Shown piece by piece: positions 1 through 6,515 of a stretch of 11,466 nt of DNA (position 1 is the stretch's first letter; each line of letters begins with the position of its first letter). The position numbers and the translations under genes were made by a program. The notes beneath the pieces were generated by a model. That model searched no databases, was not told the origin of the DNA, and saw nothing but the letters and a program-made list of their open reading frames with translations. Source of the stretch: an uncultured Muribaculaceae bacterium (GTDB lineage Bacteria > Bacteroidota > Bacteroidia > Bacteroidales > Muribaculaceae); contig CAJUAR010000082.1 of NCBI GenBank assembly GCA_910584495.1, forward strand, positions 1 to 11,466, in the 5' to 3' direction.

Positions 1-2
1 CT

Positions 3-78
3 TGGTGATCCGCCTGGGGCTCGAACCCAGGACCCCAACATTAAAAGTGTTGTGCTCTACCAGCTGAGCTAGCGAATC
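3..78 (-). tRNA. tRNA-Lys, anticodon UUU
   Basis: Read on the minus strand, the sequence folds into a complete cloverleaf of 76 nt. The 7-bp acceptor stem (GATTCGC with GCGGATC, one G-U pair) is closed, and the D arm contains AGCTCAGCTGGTAGAGC. The anticodon stem CAACA/TGTTG holds the loop CTTTTAA with TTT at the anticodon position, and the T arm is CTGGG-TTCGAGC-CCCAG. The discriminator base A is followed by an encoded CCA. TTT decodes lysine codons AAA and AAG. A Bacteroidota-type promoter lies just upstream. Confidence 0.97.
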
Positions 79-118
79 TCCTTGGTTGCTCTGTGAGGTG
101 TTCCTCTCAAAAGCGATG

Positions 119-150
119 CAAAGTTAGGCACTTTTTTTTTAGCTTGCAAA
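119..150 (-). promoter_or_regulatory. Promoter of tRNA-Lys
   Basis: On the minus strand a TTTG (150-147) lies 20 nt upstream of TAACTTTG (126-119). These match the Bacteroidota primary sigma factor pattern TTTG-N19-21-TAnnTTTG. Transcription would start about 35 nt before the tRNA 5' end. The motif match is direct; its activity is inferred. Confidence 0.7.
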
Positions 151-293
151 TTTTTGAGCTATTTTTTTTGCAGTAGCCCTAAATTTATACTTTTCGACCA
201 ACATTTTGGAAATATTCACTTCTGACAGTGAGATAAATAATCAGAGCTGTTTGCATTAAGAGAAAATCACAAGACAAAATTAGGCGCATTAAA

Positions 294-325
294 TTATGAT
301 ATACAGTATATATTTCTTAACTTTG
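294..325 (+). promoter_or_regulatory. Putative promoter of the secreted-protein gene
   Basis: TAACTTTG at 318-325 is a full match to the Bacteroidota -7 box TAnnTTTG. It is the same octamer found in the tRNA promoter on the other strand. The upstream box is weak: TTATG at 294-298, about 19 nt away. The implied leader is about 40 nt. Apart from the two promoters, the AT-rich stretch 79-371 shows no gene. Confidence 0.5.
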
Positions 326-371
326 CAAAAGTTTTTAGAAATCTACAAATAAATTACACAGTGCTACAACA

Positions 372-1562
372 ATGAAAAAATTCATTACATTGCTTGCTGC
401 TTTTGCGGCGATATTTGGCGTGTCGGCCGAAATTAACGGCGACGGCTACTACCGCGTGCATAATTTTGGAAGCGGCCGCTATATATATGTGCTCGACAAC
501 CATGGTTCGCTCAATATGCAGGCCACCAGCGCCGACCTTGGGGCTTTGGAAGTTTGGATGGACCTCGACCGCGCTATTTCCGACCCTGCATCGGTAATCT
601 ATGTGAAAAGTACGAGCAACGACGGCCGTTTCTACGACTTCCAGTCGCAGGGCACGGGCGTGATGAGCATCATCAACCGTTCGGTGCGCGTTCGCTACTG
701 GGACGACAATACAGGCAAATACTACCGTATATGGGGTGAAGACAGCGGTATGGTGCGCTATATTGGCGATGGCTGCGAAGAGAATGAGAGCGAGAAAGGA
801 TATGTCTCGTCGGTTCAGCCTTACAGCAACAACTATGTTAAATGGTATTTCACACCTATCACGTCCGAAAGCAGCAACTACTTTGGTGTAAAACCGACGG
901 TTAATGTCGATGGCAAATGGTATGCACCATTTTATGCCGATTTTCCCTTCAGCCCCGCCTCAGAAGGCATGAAGGCGTGGTATGTTAGCAAGCTCGACGG
1001 CAATATGGCCGTTATATCGGAATATAAGGGTGTTGTGCCGGCAAGCTTCCCGGTGCTCATCGAATGTTCGTCGAACGATGTTTCGAAAAACAAGCTCAAT
1101 ATCGGTGGTACCGCCGGAGAAAAGCCTCAGACATGGCTTCGCGGAGTATATTTCAAGAACGAATCGCTTTCGCACCCCAACACGACTAAATACAACCCGA
1201 CGAGCATGCGTCTGTTCGGCATTACAGCCGAAGGCAAAGCAGGCTTTATTACAGCCACCGACAAATATGTTCCCCGCAACGCTGCCTATCTCTTCGTGCC
1301 AGAAGGTTCTGAAAAAGAATTGTTCATCATCACTGAGGAGGAATATAAGCTGGGTGTGACAGGCATCGATGCTGAAAATATTAAAGTACGCACCAACGGC
1401 CGCACCATAGAGGTGAGCGGAGCCAACGATTCGCCCATTGAAGTCTACAACCTTGCCGGCTCAGAAGTCTACAGTGGCACAGACAGCAGCATAACCCTGG
1501 CCAATGCGGGTGTATATATTGTCCGCATCCATGGCAAAGCCTACAAAGTGATAGCCAAATAA
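372..1562 (+). CDS. Secreted protein of unknown function with T9SS-like C-terminal domain
   Basis: A 396-residue exported protein. Residues 1-19 form a signal peptide: Lys-Lys, a hydrophobic core, then GVSA before Glu20. Residues 20-160 are rich in Tyr, Trp and Gly and begin with a DGYYRVHNFGSGRYIYV stretch that resembles ricin-type or beta-trefoil folds, though I cannot assign it firmly. Residues 170-320 carry an ADFPFSPASEGMKAWYV segment of a kind I associate with secreted Bacteroidales proteins. Residues 328-396 look like a Por/type IX secretion sorting domain: short beta strands with IEVYNLAGSEVYSG and GVYIVRIHGKAYKVIAK at the extreme C-terminus. In this family that domain directs passage across the outer membrane or surface attachment. 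It is a single gene with its own promoter match and a hairpin after it. Function and substrate are unknown. Confidence 0.85.
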   Translation: MKKFITLLAAFAAIFGVSAEINGDGYYRVHNFGSGRYIYVLDNHGSLNMQATSADLGALEVWMDLDRAISDPASVIYVKSTSNDGRFYDFQSQGTGVMSIINRSVRVRYWDDNTGKYYRIWGEDSGMVRYIGDGCEENESEKGYVSSVQPYSNNYVKWYFTPITSESSNYFGVKPTVNVDGKWYAPFYADFPFSPASEGMKAWYVSKLDGNMAVISEYKGVVPASFPVLIECSSNDVSKNKLNIGGTAGEKPQTWLRGVYFKNESLSHPNTTKYNPTSMRLFGITAEGKAGFITATDKYVPRNAAYLFVPEGSEKELFIITEEEYKLGVTGIDAENIKVRTNGRTIEVSGANDSPIEVYNLAGSEVYSGTDSSITLANAGVYIVRIHGKAYKVIAK

Positions 1563-1592
1563 CAAGACACAAGACATTACTCACTTCCATTC

Positions 1593-1656
1593 GTGATGTG
1601 ATGAATAGAAAAAGAGGTGCCTTCACAGGTACCTCCCTTTCCATTCATCACATTAT
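1593..1656. terminator. Nested hairpin between convergent genes, possible bidirectional terminator
   Basis: An outer stem pairs 1596-1606 with 1643-1653 (11 bp perfect, extendable with wobble pairs to 1593/1656). An inner stem pairs 1614-1620 with 1627-1633 (7 bp, one G-U) around a 6-nt loop. The Lys/Phe-coloured A- and T-rich stretches between the stems can pair in part. It lies between the stop of the secreted-protein gene (1562) and the stop of the superoxide dismutase gene (1712). Neither strand has a strong U-run after the stem, so a terminator role is inferred from position and structure. Confidence 0.5.
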
Positions 1657-1711
1657 GCTATATTTAACGCTTTAGCTTCATATATATTGTTAGCCGTGTG
1701 CGATTTGTCGA

Positions 1712-2287
1712 TTAGAAACGGCTTTCGACCACATCCCAGTCGACAATTTCCCATAATTGTTTGAGGGCATCTGCCCTGCGGTTTTGATAGTCGAGGTAGT
1801 AGGCATGCTCCCACACGTCAAAAGTGAGCAGAGGAGTCAGGCCCGACGTAATGGGATTTGTGGCATTGGGTCCCTGGGTGATAAAGAGGCGCCCATCCTG
1901 ATCGCGTGAGAGCCATACCCATCCTGAGCCAAAGAGGCCAACACCAGCATCGACAAAAGCTTCTTTGAATTTGTCGAACGAGCCAAAATCGCGTTCTATG
2001 GCATCGCGTAACTCACCTTTAGGTTCGCGGCTGCCGTCGGGCGAGAAGGAGAAGAAATAGAAGATATGGTTCCAGGCCTGCGAGGCATTGTTGAACAACG
2101 GGCCTTGCGCCTGGGCTATTATGTCTTCAAGGTCCATATCTTCATATTCTGTTCCTTTTATCAGACGGTTAAGATTGTCGATATATGCTTTTTCATGCTT
2201 TCCATAGTGGAAGTCGACGGTCTGCTTGCTGATCACCGGTTCGAGGGCATCGGCAGAATAAGGAAGACGAGGCTGTTCGTAAGTCAT
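1712..2287 (-). CDS. sodB: Superoxide dismutase, Fe-type or cambialistic
   Basis: A 191-residue cytoplasmic enzyme that converts superoxide to hydrogen peroxide and oxygen, protecting a mostly anaerobic cell from oxygen exposure. The length is normal for the Fe/Mn family and there is no signal peptide. The four metal ligands are visible: His27 (in HYGKH), His74 (in NNASQAWNH), and Asp157 and His161 (in the DVWEHAYYLDYQNRR signature). Gln70 in the second-helix motif, and Ala142 rather than Gln in GPNATNP, follow the iron-type pattern. Bacteroides enzymes of this pattern can work with Fe or Mn, so the metal is not settled by sequence. The gene has 101 bases of AT-rich leader before the dnaX-side hairpin. 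A weak -7 box (TATTTTAG, about 50 bases before the ATG) is the best promoter candidate. Confidence 0.97.
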   Translation of the reverse strand: MTYEQPRLPYSADALEPVISKQTVDFHYGKHEKAYIDNLNRLIKGTEYEDMDLEDIIAQAQGPLFNNASQAWNHIFYFFSFSPDGSREPKGELRDAIERDFGSFDKFKEAFVDAGVGLFGSGWVWLSRDQDGRLFITQGPNATNPITSGLTPLLTFDVWEHAYYLDYQNRRADALKQLWEIVDWDVVESRF

Positions 2288-2388
2288 AGGGGTTTGTTTT
2301 TTTATTGATTGTTTTCTTGTTTTGTTTGATACTAAAATAACATTGCACGCATCTATAAGTTCGTCTCTTCAGCGATTTTGACATATGT

Positions 2389-2417
2389 TAAGAGCCGGAT
2401 CGACGAACCGGCTCTTA
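2389..2417 (-). terminator. Terminator-like hairpin downstream of dnaX
   Basis: A perfect 10-bp stem TAAGAGCCGG/CCGGCTCTTA encloses a 9-nt loop. Together with the MITE-like element, this accounts for the gene-free stretch 2288-2601. The hairpin probably ended the dnaX operon before the element inserted at its base. No U-run follows on the minus strand, so termination is inferred from stem strength and position. Confidence 0.55.
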
Positions 2418-2579
2418 GAGAGTGTTTGAATTTAACTTTATGAAATCTTTAGAGGTCTTTCCGGCCTGTTTAGAGCTTTCATTCAGTCATTATGGAACCC
2501 CATAAATCCTTCATTCAAGCTCAAAACAATCTCGGAAATCTTCTCTAAATCTTAACATAAGTCAATTTCAAACACTCTC
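2418..2579. mobile_element. MITE-like palindromic element, 162 bp, TTA target duplication
   Basis: The ends are perfect 13-bp inverted repeats, GAGAGTGTTTGAA and its complement. Imperfect complementarity continues inward: TTTAGAG and TTTCCG blocks on both arms, GAGCTT/AAGCTC, and a central TATGG/CCATA hairpin with a 4-nt loop at 2496-2499. The whole element can therefore fold into one long hairpin. It is flanked by direct repeats TTA (2415-2417 and 2580-2582), as expected for a target-site duplication. It has no ORF of useful length, so it would need a transposase in trans. The 3-bp TNA-type duplication and GAG ends recall part of the IS5 family (IS1031 group), but that assignment is tentative. 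It lies 22 bases after the dnaX stop. Confidence 0.75.
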
Positions 2580-2601
2580 TTAACAAAATATGATTCAAAA
2601 G

Positions 2602-4353
2602 TCAGAGGCGTCGCAACTGGTATTTGTTTATGAGGGTCTCGAGAGCCGGATTCTCTTTGGTCAATTCTTCGAGCACCTGATCGTCGGTCCACAACGACTT
2701 TGGAAGTTCCGTCTCGTTTACAACGATTTCAATTCCAACGGTGTCGTTTTTGAGCTCGCGGCGAAAGCGTGCGGTAATTTTGTCGAGCTCCTTTGCCACA
2801 ATGTTGGCATGATTGTTCGAAGGCAGCGTTAGCACGAGCTTGGCCTCGCCTTCAAGCACAGGAGGAGCAAGGGCAAAGACACTGCGGAGCAAGGGCGGAG
2901 CTTCTTTCCAGTCCTTCATCTCAACCCAAACACGCTGCACATCGGCCGACGTAAAAGGTTCGGCCAGATGCGAAGCCTTTGCGTTGTCGGTGCGAGCGTC
3001 TGCCGGGTGAGATGCTTGCACGGTGGAGCGCATCATGGCACCGAGCGACATACGGCCGGCAGCAATGGCGGCAGAGTGAGGAGCCGGCGCAGGCTGAGCC
3101 TTGAGTTGTGGAGCCTGAGGAGCCTGAGGAGCCTGAGGTTTTGGTTGAGGAGCGGGTGCCACAGGCTGCTGTTGCGGAGCTTGAAACGATGTCTCTGTGC
3201 GGACATAGTTCTCAAGCGGTTTGATTTGCCCCCCGTCACTTCCGCTATCTACGGACGAGGGGCTGAATAGTTGGCACAGCCTGATGAGCGTCAACTCTAT
3301 TAAAAATTGTTTGTTCGTTGCTTGTCGGAAATTGAAGTCAGCATCATTGCACAGTTCCATAGCGCGGTATAGCCACGTCGGGTGAAGCGAAGCAGCACGC
3401 GCCTGCATCTCCTGTCGGACCTTTTCGCCGGCTTCTATAAGAGAAGCTGTTGCCGGATTTGTAGCCATTGCAAGGTCGCGTAGATAAAGGCCAAGACCGT
3501 TGATGAAGAACTGCGAATCGAATCCCTGGTTTCGCACATCCTTGTATATAAGGAGAGCCTCGGCCACATCTTGCTTCACAAAAGCATCGATAAGGCGCGA
3601 ATAATAGCTGTGGTCCAGCACATTGAGGTTGTCGAGGGCAGATTGGTAGGTGATGTTGCCTCCCGAACTTGCCGCTACCTGGTCGAAAATCGACAAGGCA
3701 TCGCGCATTGCACCGTCGGCCTTGTTTGCAATCAGGGCAAGAGCTTCTTTTTCGGCAGTAATGCCTTCGTTCTTAGCAACCTTAGCCATGTGCTCCACCA
3801 TGTCGTTGATTGAGATGCGGTTGAAGTCGTAGATTTGACAACGCGACAGGATTGTGGGTATAATTTTGTGCTTCTCGGTAGTGGCAAGAATAAAAACCAC
3901 ATAGCTTGGCGGTTCTTCAAGAGTTTTGAGGAAAGCGTTGAAGGCCTGGGAGGTGAGCATGTGCACCTCGTCGATGATAAACACGCGGTATTTGCCTATT
4001 GTTGGAGGCACCTGCACCTGGTCAATGAGGTCTTTCATCGAATCGACGCCGTTGTGCGAAGCGGCATCCATCTCAATGATGTTCATCGACCGGTTTTCGT
4101 TGAACTGCCTACAAGAATCACACTCGTTGCAAGCTTCACCGCTTGCAGTGCGATTCTGGCAGTTGATTGTTTTGGCAAAAATACGGGCACACGACGTTTT
4201 GCCGACACCACGCGAGCCGCAGAAGAGATAGGCATGCGCAAGCTTGTTTCCAATAATGGCCTGCTTGAGCGTGCCCACCAATGCCTGCTGGCCCACAACG
4301 CTGTCGAAGGTCGTGGGACGGTATTTTCGGGCCGATACTATGTATTGTTCCAT
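2602..4353 (-). CDS. dnaX: DNA polymerase III subunits gamma and tau
   Basis: A 583-residue clamp-loader ATPase of the replicative polymerase, which loads the beta clamp and, as tau, links polymerase cores to the helicase. Domains in order: AAA+ module with Walker A GSRGVGKT (46-53), a zinc site of Cys65, Cys75, Cys78 and Cys81, Walker B with DEVH (128-131) and the SRC arginine-finger motif (170-172); domain III to about residue 362; a Pro/Gln/Ala linker (390-435) with near-exact PQA repeats; and a tau-specific C-terminal region (460-583) whose end, KENPALETLINKYQL, is typical of Bacteroidota. The length indicates full tau. The ATG is 3 bases after the fucose synthase stop, so it is probably co-transcribed with the sugar-nucleotide genes. 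A G6 run at residues 374-375 could allow a gamma-like product (see findings). Confidence 0.97.
   Translation of the reverse strand: MEQYIVSARKYRPTTFDSVVGQQALVGTLKQAIIGNKLAHAYLFCGSRGVGKTSCARIFAKTINCQNRTASGEACNECDSCRQFNENRSMNIIEMDAASHNGVDSMKDLIDQVQVPPTIGKYRVFIIDEVHMLTSQAFNAFLKTLEEPPSYVVFILATTEKHKIIPTILSRCQIYDFNRISINDMVEHMAKVAKNEGITAEKEALALIANKADGAMRDALSIFDQVAASSGGNITYQSALDNLNVLDHSYYSRLIDAFVKQDVAEALLIYKDVRNQGFDSQFFINGLGLYLRDLAMATNPATASLIEAGEKVRQEMQARAASLHPTWLYRAMELCNDADFNFRQATNKQFLIELTLIRLCQLFSPSSVDSGSDGGQIKPLENYVRTETSFQAPQQQPVAPAPQPKPQAPQAPQAPQLKAQPAPAPHSAAIAAGRMSLGAMMRSTVQASHPADARTDNAKASHLAEPFTSADVQRVWVEMKDWKEAPPLLRSVFALAPPVLEGEAKLVLTLPSNNHANIVAKELDKITARFRRELKNDTVGIEIVVNETELPKSLWTDDQVLEELTKENPALETLINKYQLRRL
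3111..3137 (-). repeat. Three tandem 9-bp repeats in the dnaX linker
   Basis: Three exact copies of GAGCCTGAG (plus strand) stand head to tail and encode Ala-Pro-Gln repeats of the flexible linker between clamp-loader and tau domains. The unit length keeps the frame, so copy-number change would only lengthen or shorten the linker. Confidence 0.85.
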
Positions 4354-4356
4354 TCT

Positions 4357-5457
4357 TTAATTGGTATTTTCAATCGATTCAAGGTACCACTTGTAGAGAC
4401 GTTCGACACCGTCGGGGAGTTCCACGCTGTGCGTCCAGCCCAAGGCATGGAGACGGTCGACGTTGCACAGCTTTCGCGGTGTTCCGTCGGGCTTCGAAGC
4501 ATCCCAAACAATTTCGCCGGCGAAATCGGCCGTACGCGCTATCAATGCCGCCAGCTCGCCGATGGTAAGCTCTTTGCCCGTTCCGATGTTTATGTGGGTG
4601 TTTCGCACTTCCTTGCCACCGCGTGCGGCAATGTCGGCAAAGCGAACATTGAGCAACACATGCACACAAGCATCGGCCATATCTTCGCTCCATAGAAATT
4701 CGCGCAGCGGCGTACCCGTACCCCACAGCACCACCCTACCCGGTTCTATGCCGTATTTTGCAAGCACGGCAAGGATTTCGGCATCAGAAGCCCCGGCACC
4801 TTTACCTTCGACAGGCCGTGCGGCAAGGTCGGCACGCACTGCTGCCATATCGCCCAACGCGAGCTGTTTGGCAAGATGAATTTTGCGAATCATCGCAGGC
4901 AGCACATGACTGTTCTCAAGGTGGAAATTATCGTTCGGGCCATAGAGATTGGTTGGCATAACTGCCACATAGTCTGTTCCATACTGCATGTTCAACGATT
5001 CGCAGAGCTTGAGCCCGGCAATTTTGGCAATGGCATAGGGCTCGTTAGTGTACTCAAGCGGCGAAGTGAGCAGGACATCCTCCACCATTGGCTGCGAAGC
5101 CTCGCGCGGATAGATACATGTTGATCCAAGGAAAAGCAGACGTTTGACACCGTGCCGGAAAGCCTCGCCAATAACATTTTGCTGAATGCCAAGGTTTTGA
5201 AGTATAAAATCGGCGCGATAGATGGAGTTTGCCATAATACCACCCACATGCGCGGCAGCCAGCACAACAGCCTTTGGTTGCTCGCGGTCGAAAAAAACCC
5301 GCACAGCAACAGGGTCGAGCAAGTCGAGCTCGGCATGTGAGCGTCCTATGACATTCGAAAATCCCCTTCTTTTGAGATTTGCCATAATTGCCGAGCCAAC
5401 CAGACCGCGATGGCCGGCCACATATATTTTGTCGTTCTTGTCAAGCAAAGTGCTCAT
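4357..5457 (-). CDS. fcl: GDP-L-fucose synthase
   Basis: A 366-residue cytoplasmic NADPH-dependent enzyme of the extended short-chain dehydrogenase family. It epimerizes and reduces GDP-4-keto-6-deoxymannose to GDP-L-fucose. Visible features are the dinucleotide-binding GHRGLVG (15-21), Ser112 in GSTCIYP, the catalytic pair Tyr141/Lys145 in YAIAK, and Cys114 and His184 at the positions expected for the epimerase acid/base residues. It is longer than the roughly 320-residue enterobacterial enzyme because of an insertion at about residues 203-242 (Ala/Asp/Glu-rich), which I believe is common in Bacteroidota homologues. Its ATG overlaps the gmd stop by 4 bases (ATGA), implying translational coupling with the enzyme that makes its substrate. 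The fucose donor probably serves capsule or surface glycoprotein fucosylation. Confidence 0.96.
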   Translation of the reverse strand: MSTLLDKNDKIYVAGHRGLVGSAIMANLKRRGFSNVIGRSHAELDLLDPVAVRVFFDREQPKAVVLAAAHVGGIMANSIYRADFILQNLGIQQNVIGEAFRHGVKRLLFLGSTCIYPREASQPMVEDVLLTSPLEYTNEPYAIAKIAGLKLCESLNMQYGTDYVAVMPTNLYGPNDNFHLENSHVLPAMIRKIHLAKQLALGDMAAVRADLAARPVEGKGAGASDAEILAVLAKYGIEPGRVVLWGTGTPLREFLWSEDMADACVHVLLNVRFADIAARGGKEVRNTHINIGTGKELTIGELAALIARTADFAGEIVWDASKPDGTPRKLCNVDRLHALGWTHSVELPDGVERLYKWYLESIENTN

Positions 5458-6515
5458 TTCAATTCTTGTTTAACCATTTCCACGTCGGCATCCACCATAA
5501 TTTCCACCAAACGGCGGAATGAGGTCTTGGTCGGATTCCAGCCCAGAACTCTGCGTGCTTTTTCGGGGTTGCCAAGCAACTGCTCCACATCTGCAGGACG
5601 GAAGAATTTGGGGTCGACCTCCACAAGGACACGACCGGTGGCGGCATCGATGCCTTTCTCATCGACACCCTCACCCTCCCATTTTATATTTATACCCACC
5701 CGGGCAAATGCAAGCGAGCAAAATTCGCGAACACTATGAAATTCGCCGGTAGCTATCACATAGTCATCCGGTTCGGACTGTTGCATGATGAGCCACATAC
5801 ATTCCACATAGTCGGGCGCATAGCCCCAGTCGCGGCGCGCATTGAGGTTACCCAGATATAGTTTGTCCTGTACGCCGGCTGCAATACGGGCCACAGCCAT
5901 GGTAATTTTGCGTGTAACGAAATTCTCGCCCCTGCGTTCCGATTCGTGATTGAAAAGGATACCGTTTGCAGTGAACATTCCATAGCTCTCGCGATAGTTC
6001 TTCATAATCCAGAAGGCATAGAGCTTAGCCACGGCATAAGGCGAGCGCGGATAGAAGGGCGTTGTCTCGCACTGAGGTATTTCCTGCACCTTTCCGAAGA
6101 GCTCGGAAGTGGATGCCTGGTAGATTTTAGTCCGTTTTTCAAATCCGAGAATACGCACAGCCTCGAGCAAGCGAAGAACACCTGTGGCATCGGTATCGGC
6201 CGTATATTCAGGCACATCGAAGGACACCTTGACATGGCTCTGTGCCGCGAGGTTATATATTTCATCGGGCTTTACAAGGCCTATGATACGTATTAGCGAC
6301 GACGAATCGGTCATATCGCCATAGTGAAGCTGGATACGACGGCCATGGTGCTGATCTCGCACCCATTGGTCGAGATAGAGATGCTCTATCCGGCCGGTGT
6401 TGAAGGTGGAGCTGCGGCGTATGATGCCGTGCACCTCGTAGCCTTTTTCGAGGAGAAACTCGGCAAGATAAGAACCGTCTTGGCCTGTGATGCCTGTAAT
6501 TAAAGCTGTTGGCAT
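5454..6515 (-). CDS. gmd: GDP-mannose 4,6-dehydratase
   Basis: A 353-residue cytoplasmic NADP-dependent dehydratase that converts GDP-D-mannose to GDP-4-keto-6-deoxy-D-mannose, the first committed step to GDP-L-fucose (and also GDP-rhamnose). Motifs: GITGQDGSYLAEFL (8-21) for nucleotide binding, Thr136 and Glu138 in STSELFG, Tyr160/Lys164 in the catalytic YAVAK, and NHESERRGENFVTRK (189-203), which is diagnostic for this enzyme. The length is normal. The ATG lies inside the last 16 bases of the upstream UDP-glucose dehydrogenase gene, and the stop overlaps the fcl start by 4 bases. The pair with fcl makes the GDP-fucose branch near certain. Confidence 0.97.
   Translation of the reverse strand: MPTALITGITGQDGSYLAEFLLEKGYEVHGIIRRSSTFNTGRIEHLYLDQWVRDQHHGRRIQLHYGDMTDSSSLIRIIGLVKPDEIYNLAAQSHVKVSFDVPEYTADTDATGVLRLLEAVRILGFEKRTKIYQASTSELFGKVQEIPQCETTPFYPRSPYAVAKLYAFWIMKNYRESYGMFTANGILFNHESERRGENFVTRKITMAVARIAAGVQDKLYLGNLNARRDWGYAPDYVECMWLIMQQSEPDDYVIATGEFHSVREFCSLAFARVGINIKWEGEGVDEKGIDAATGRVLVEVDPKFFRPADVEQLLGNPEKARRVLGWNPTKTSFRRLVEIMVDADVEMVKQELK

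Noticed and set aside
2066..2384. Short open frames on both strands over the superoxide dismutase leader
   Set aside because: They overlap the dismutase gene or its AT-rich leader and have no family resemblance.
2389..2579. Riboswitch or CRISPR-like structure between sod and dnaX
   Set aside because: There are no repeated spacers and no known aptamer core. The structure is a simple hairpin plus a terminal-inverted-repeat element with a target duplication.
3111..3137. Tandem repeats in dnaX as a phase-variation switch
   Set aside because: The 9-bp unit preserves the frame, so copy changes would only alter linker length.
3835..4695. Plus-strand open frame of 286 codons opposite dnaX and fcl
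   Set aside because: It crosses the boundary of two well-supported minus-strand genes and shows no domain; it is an antisense shadow.
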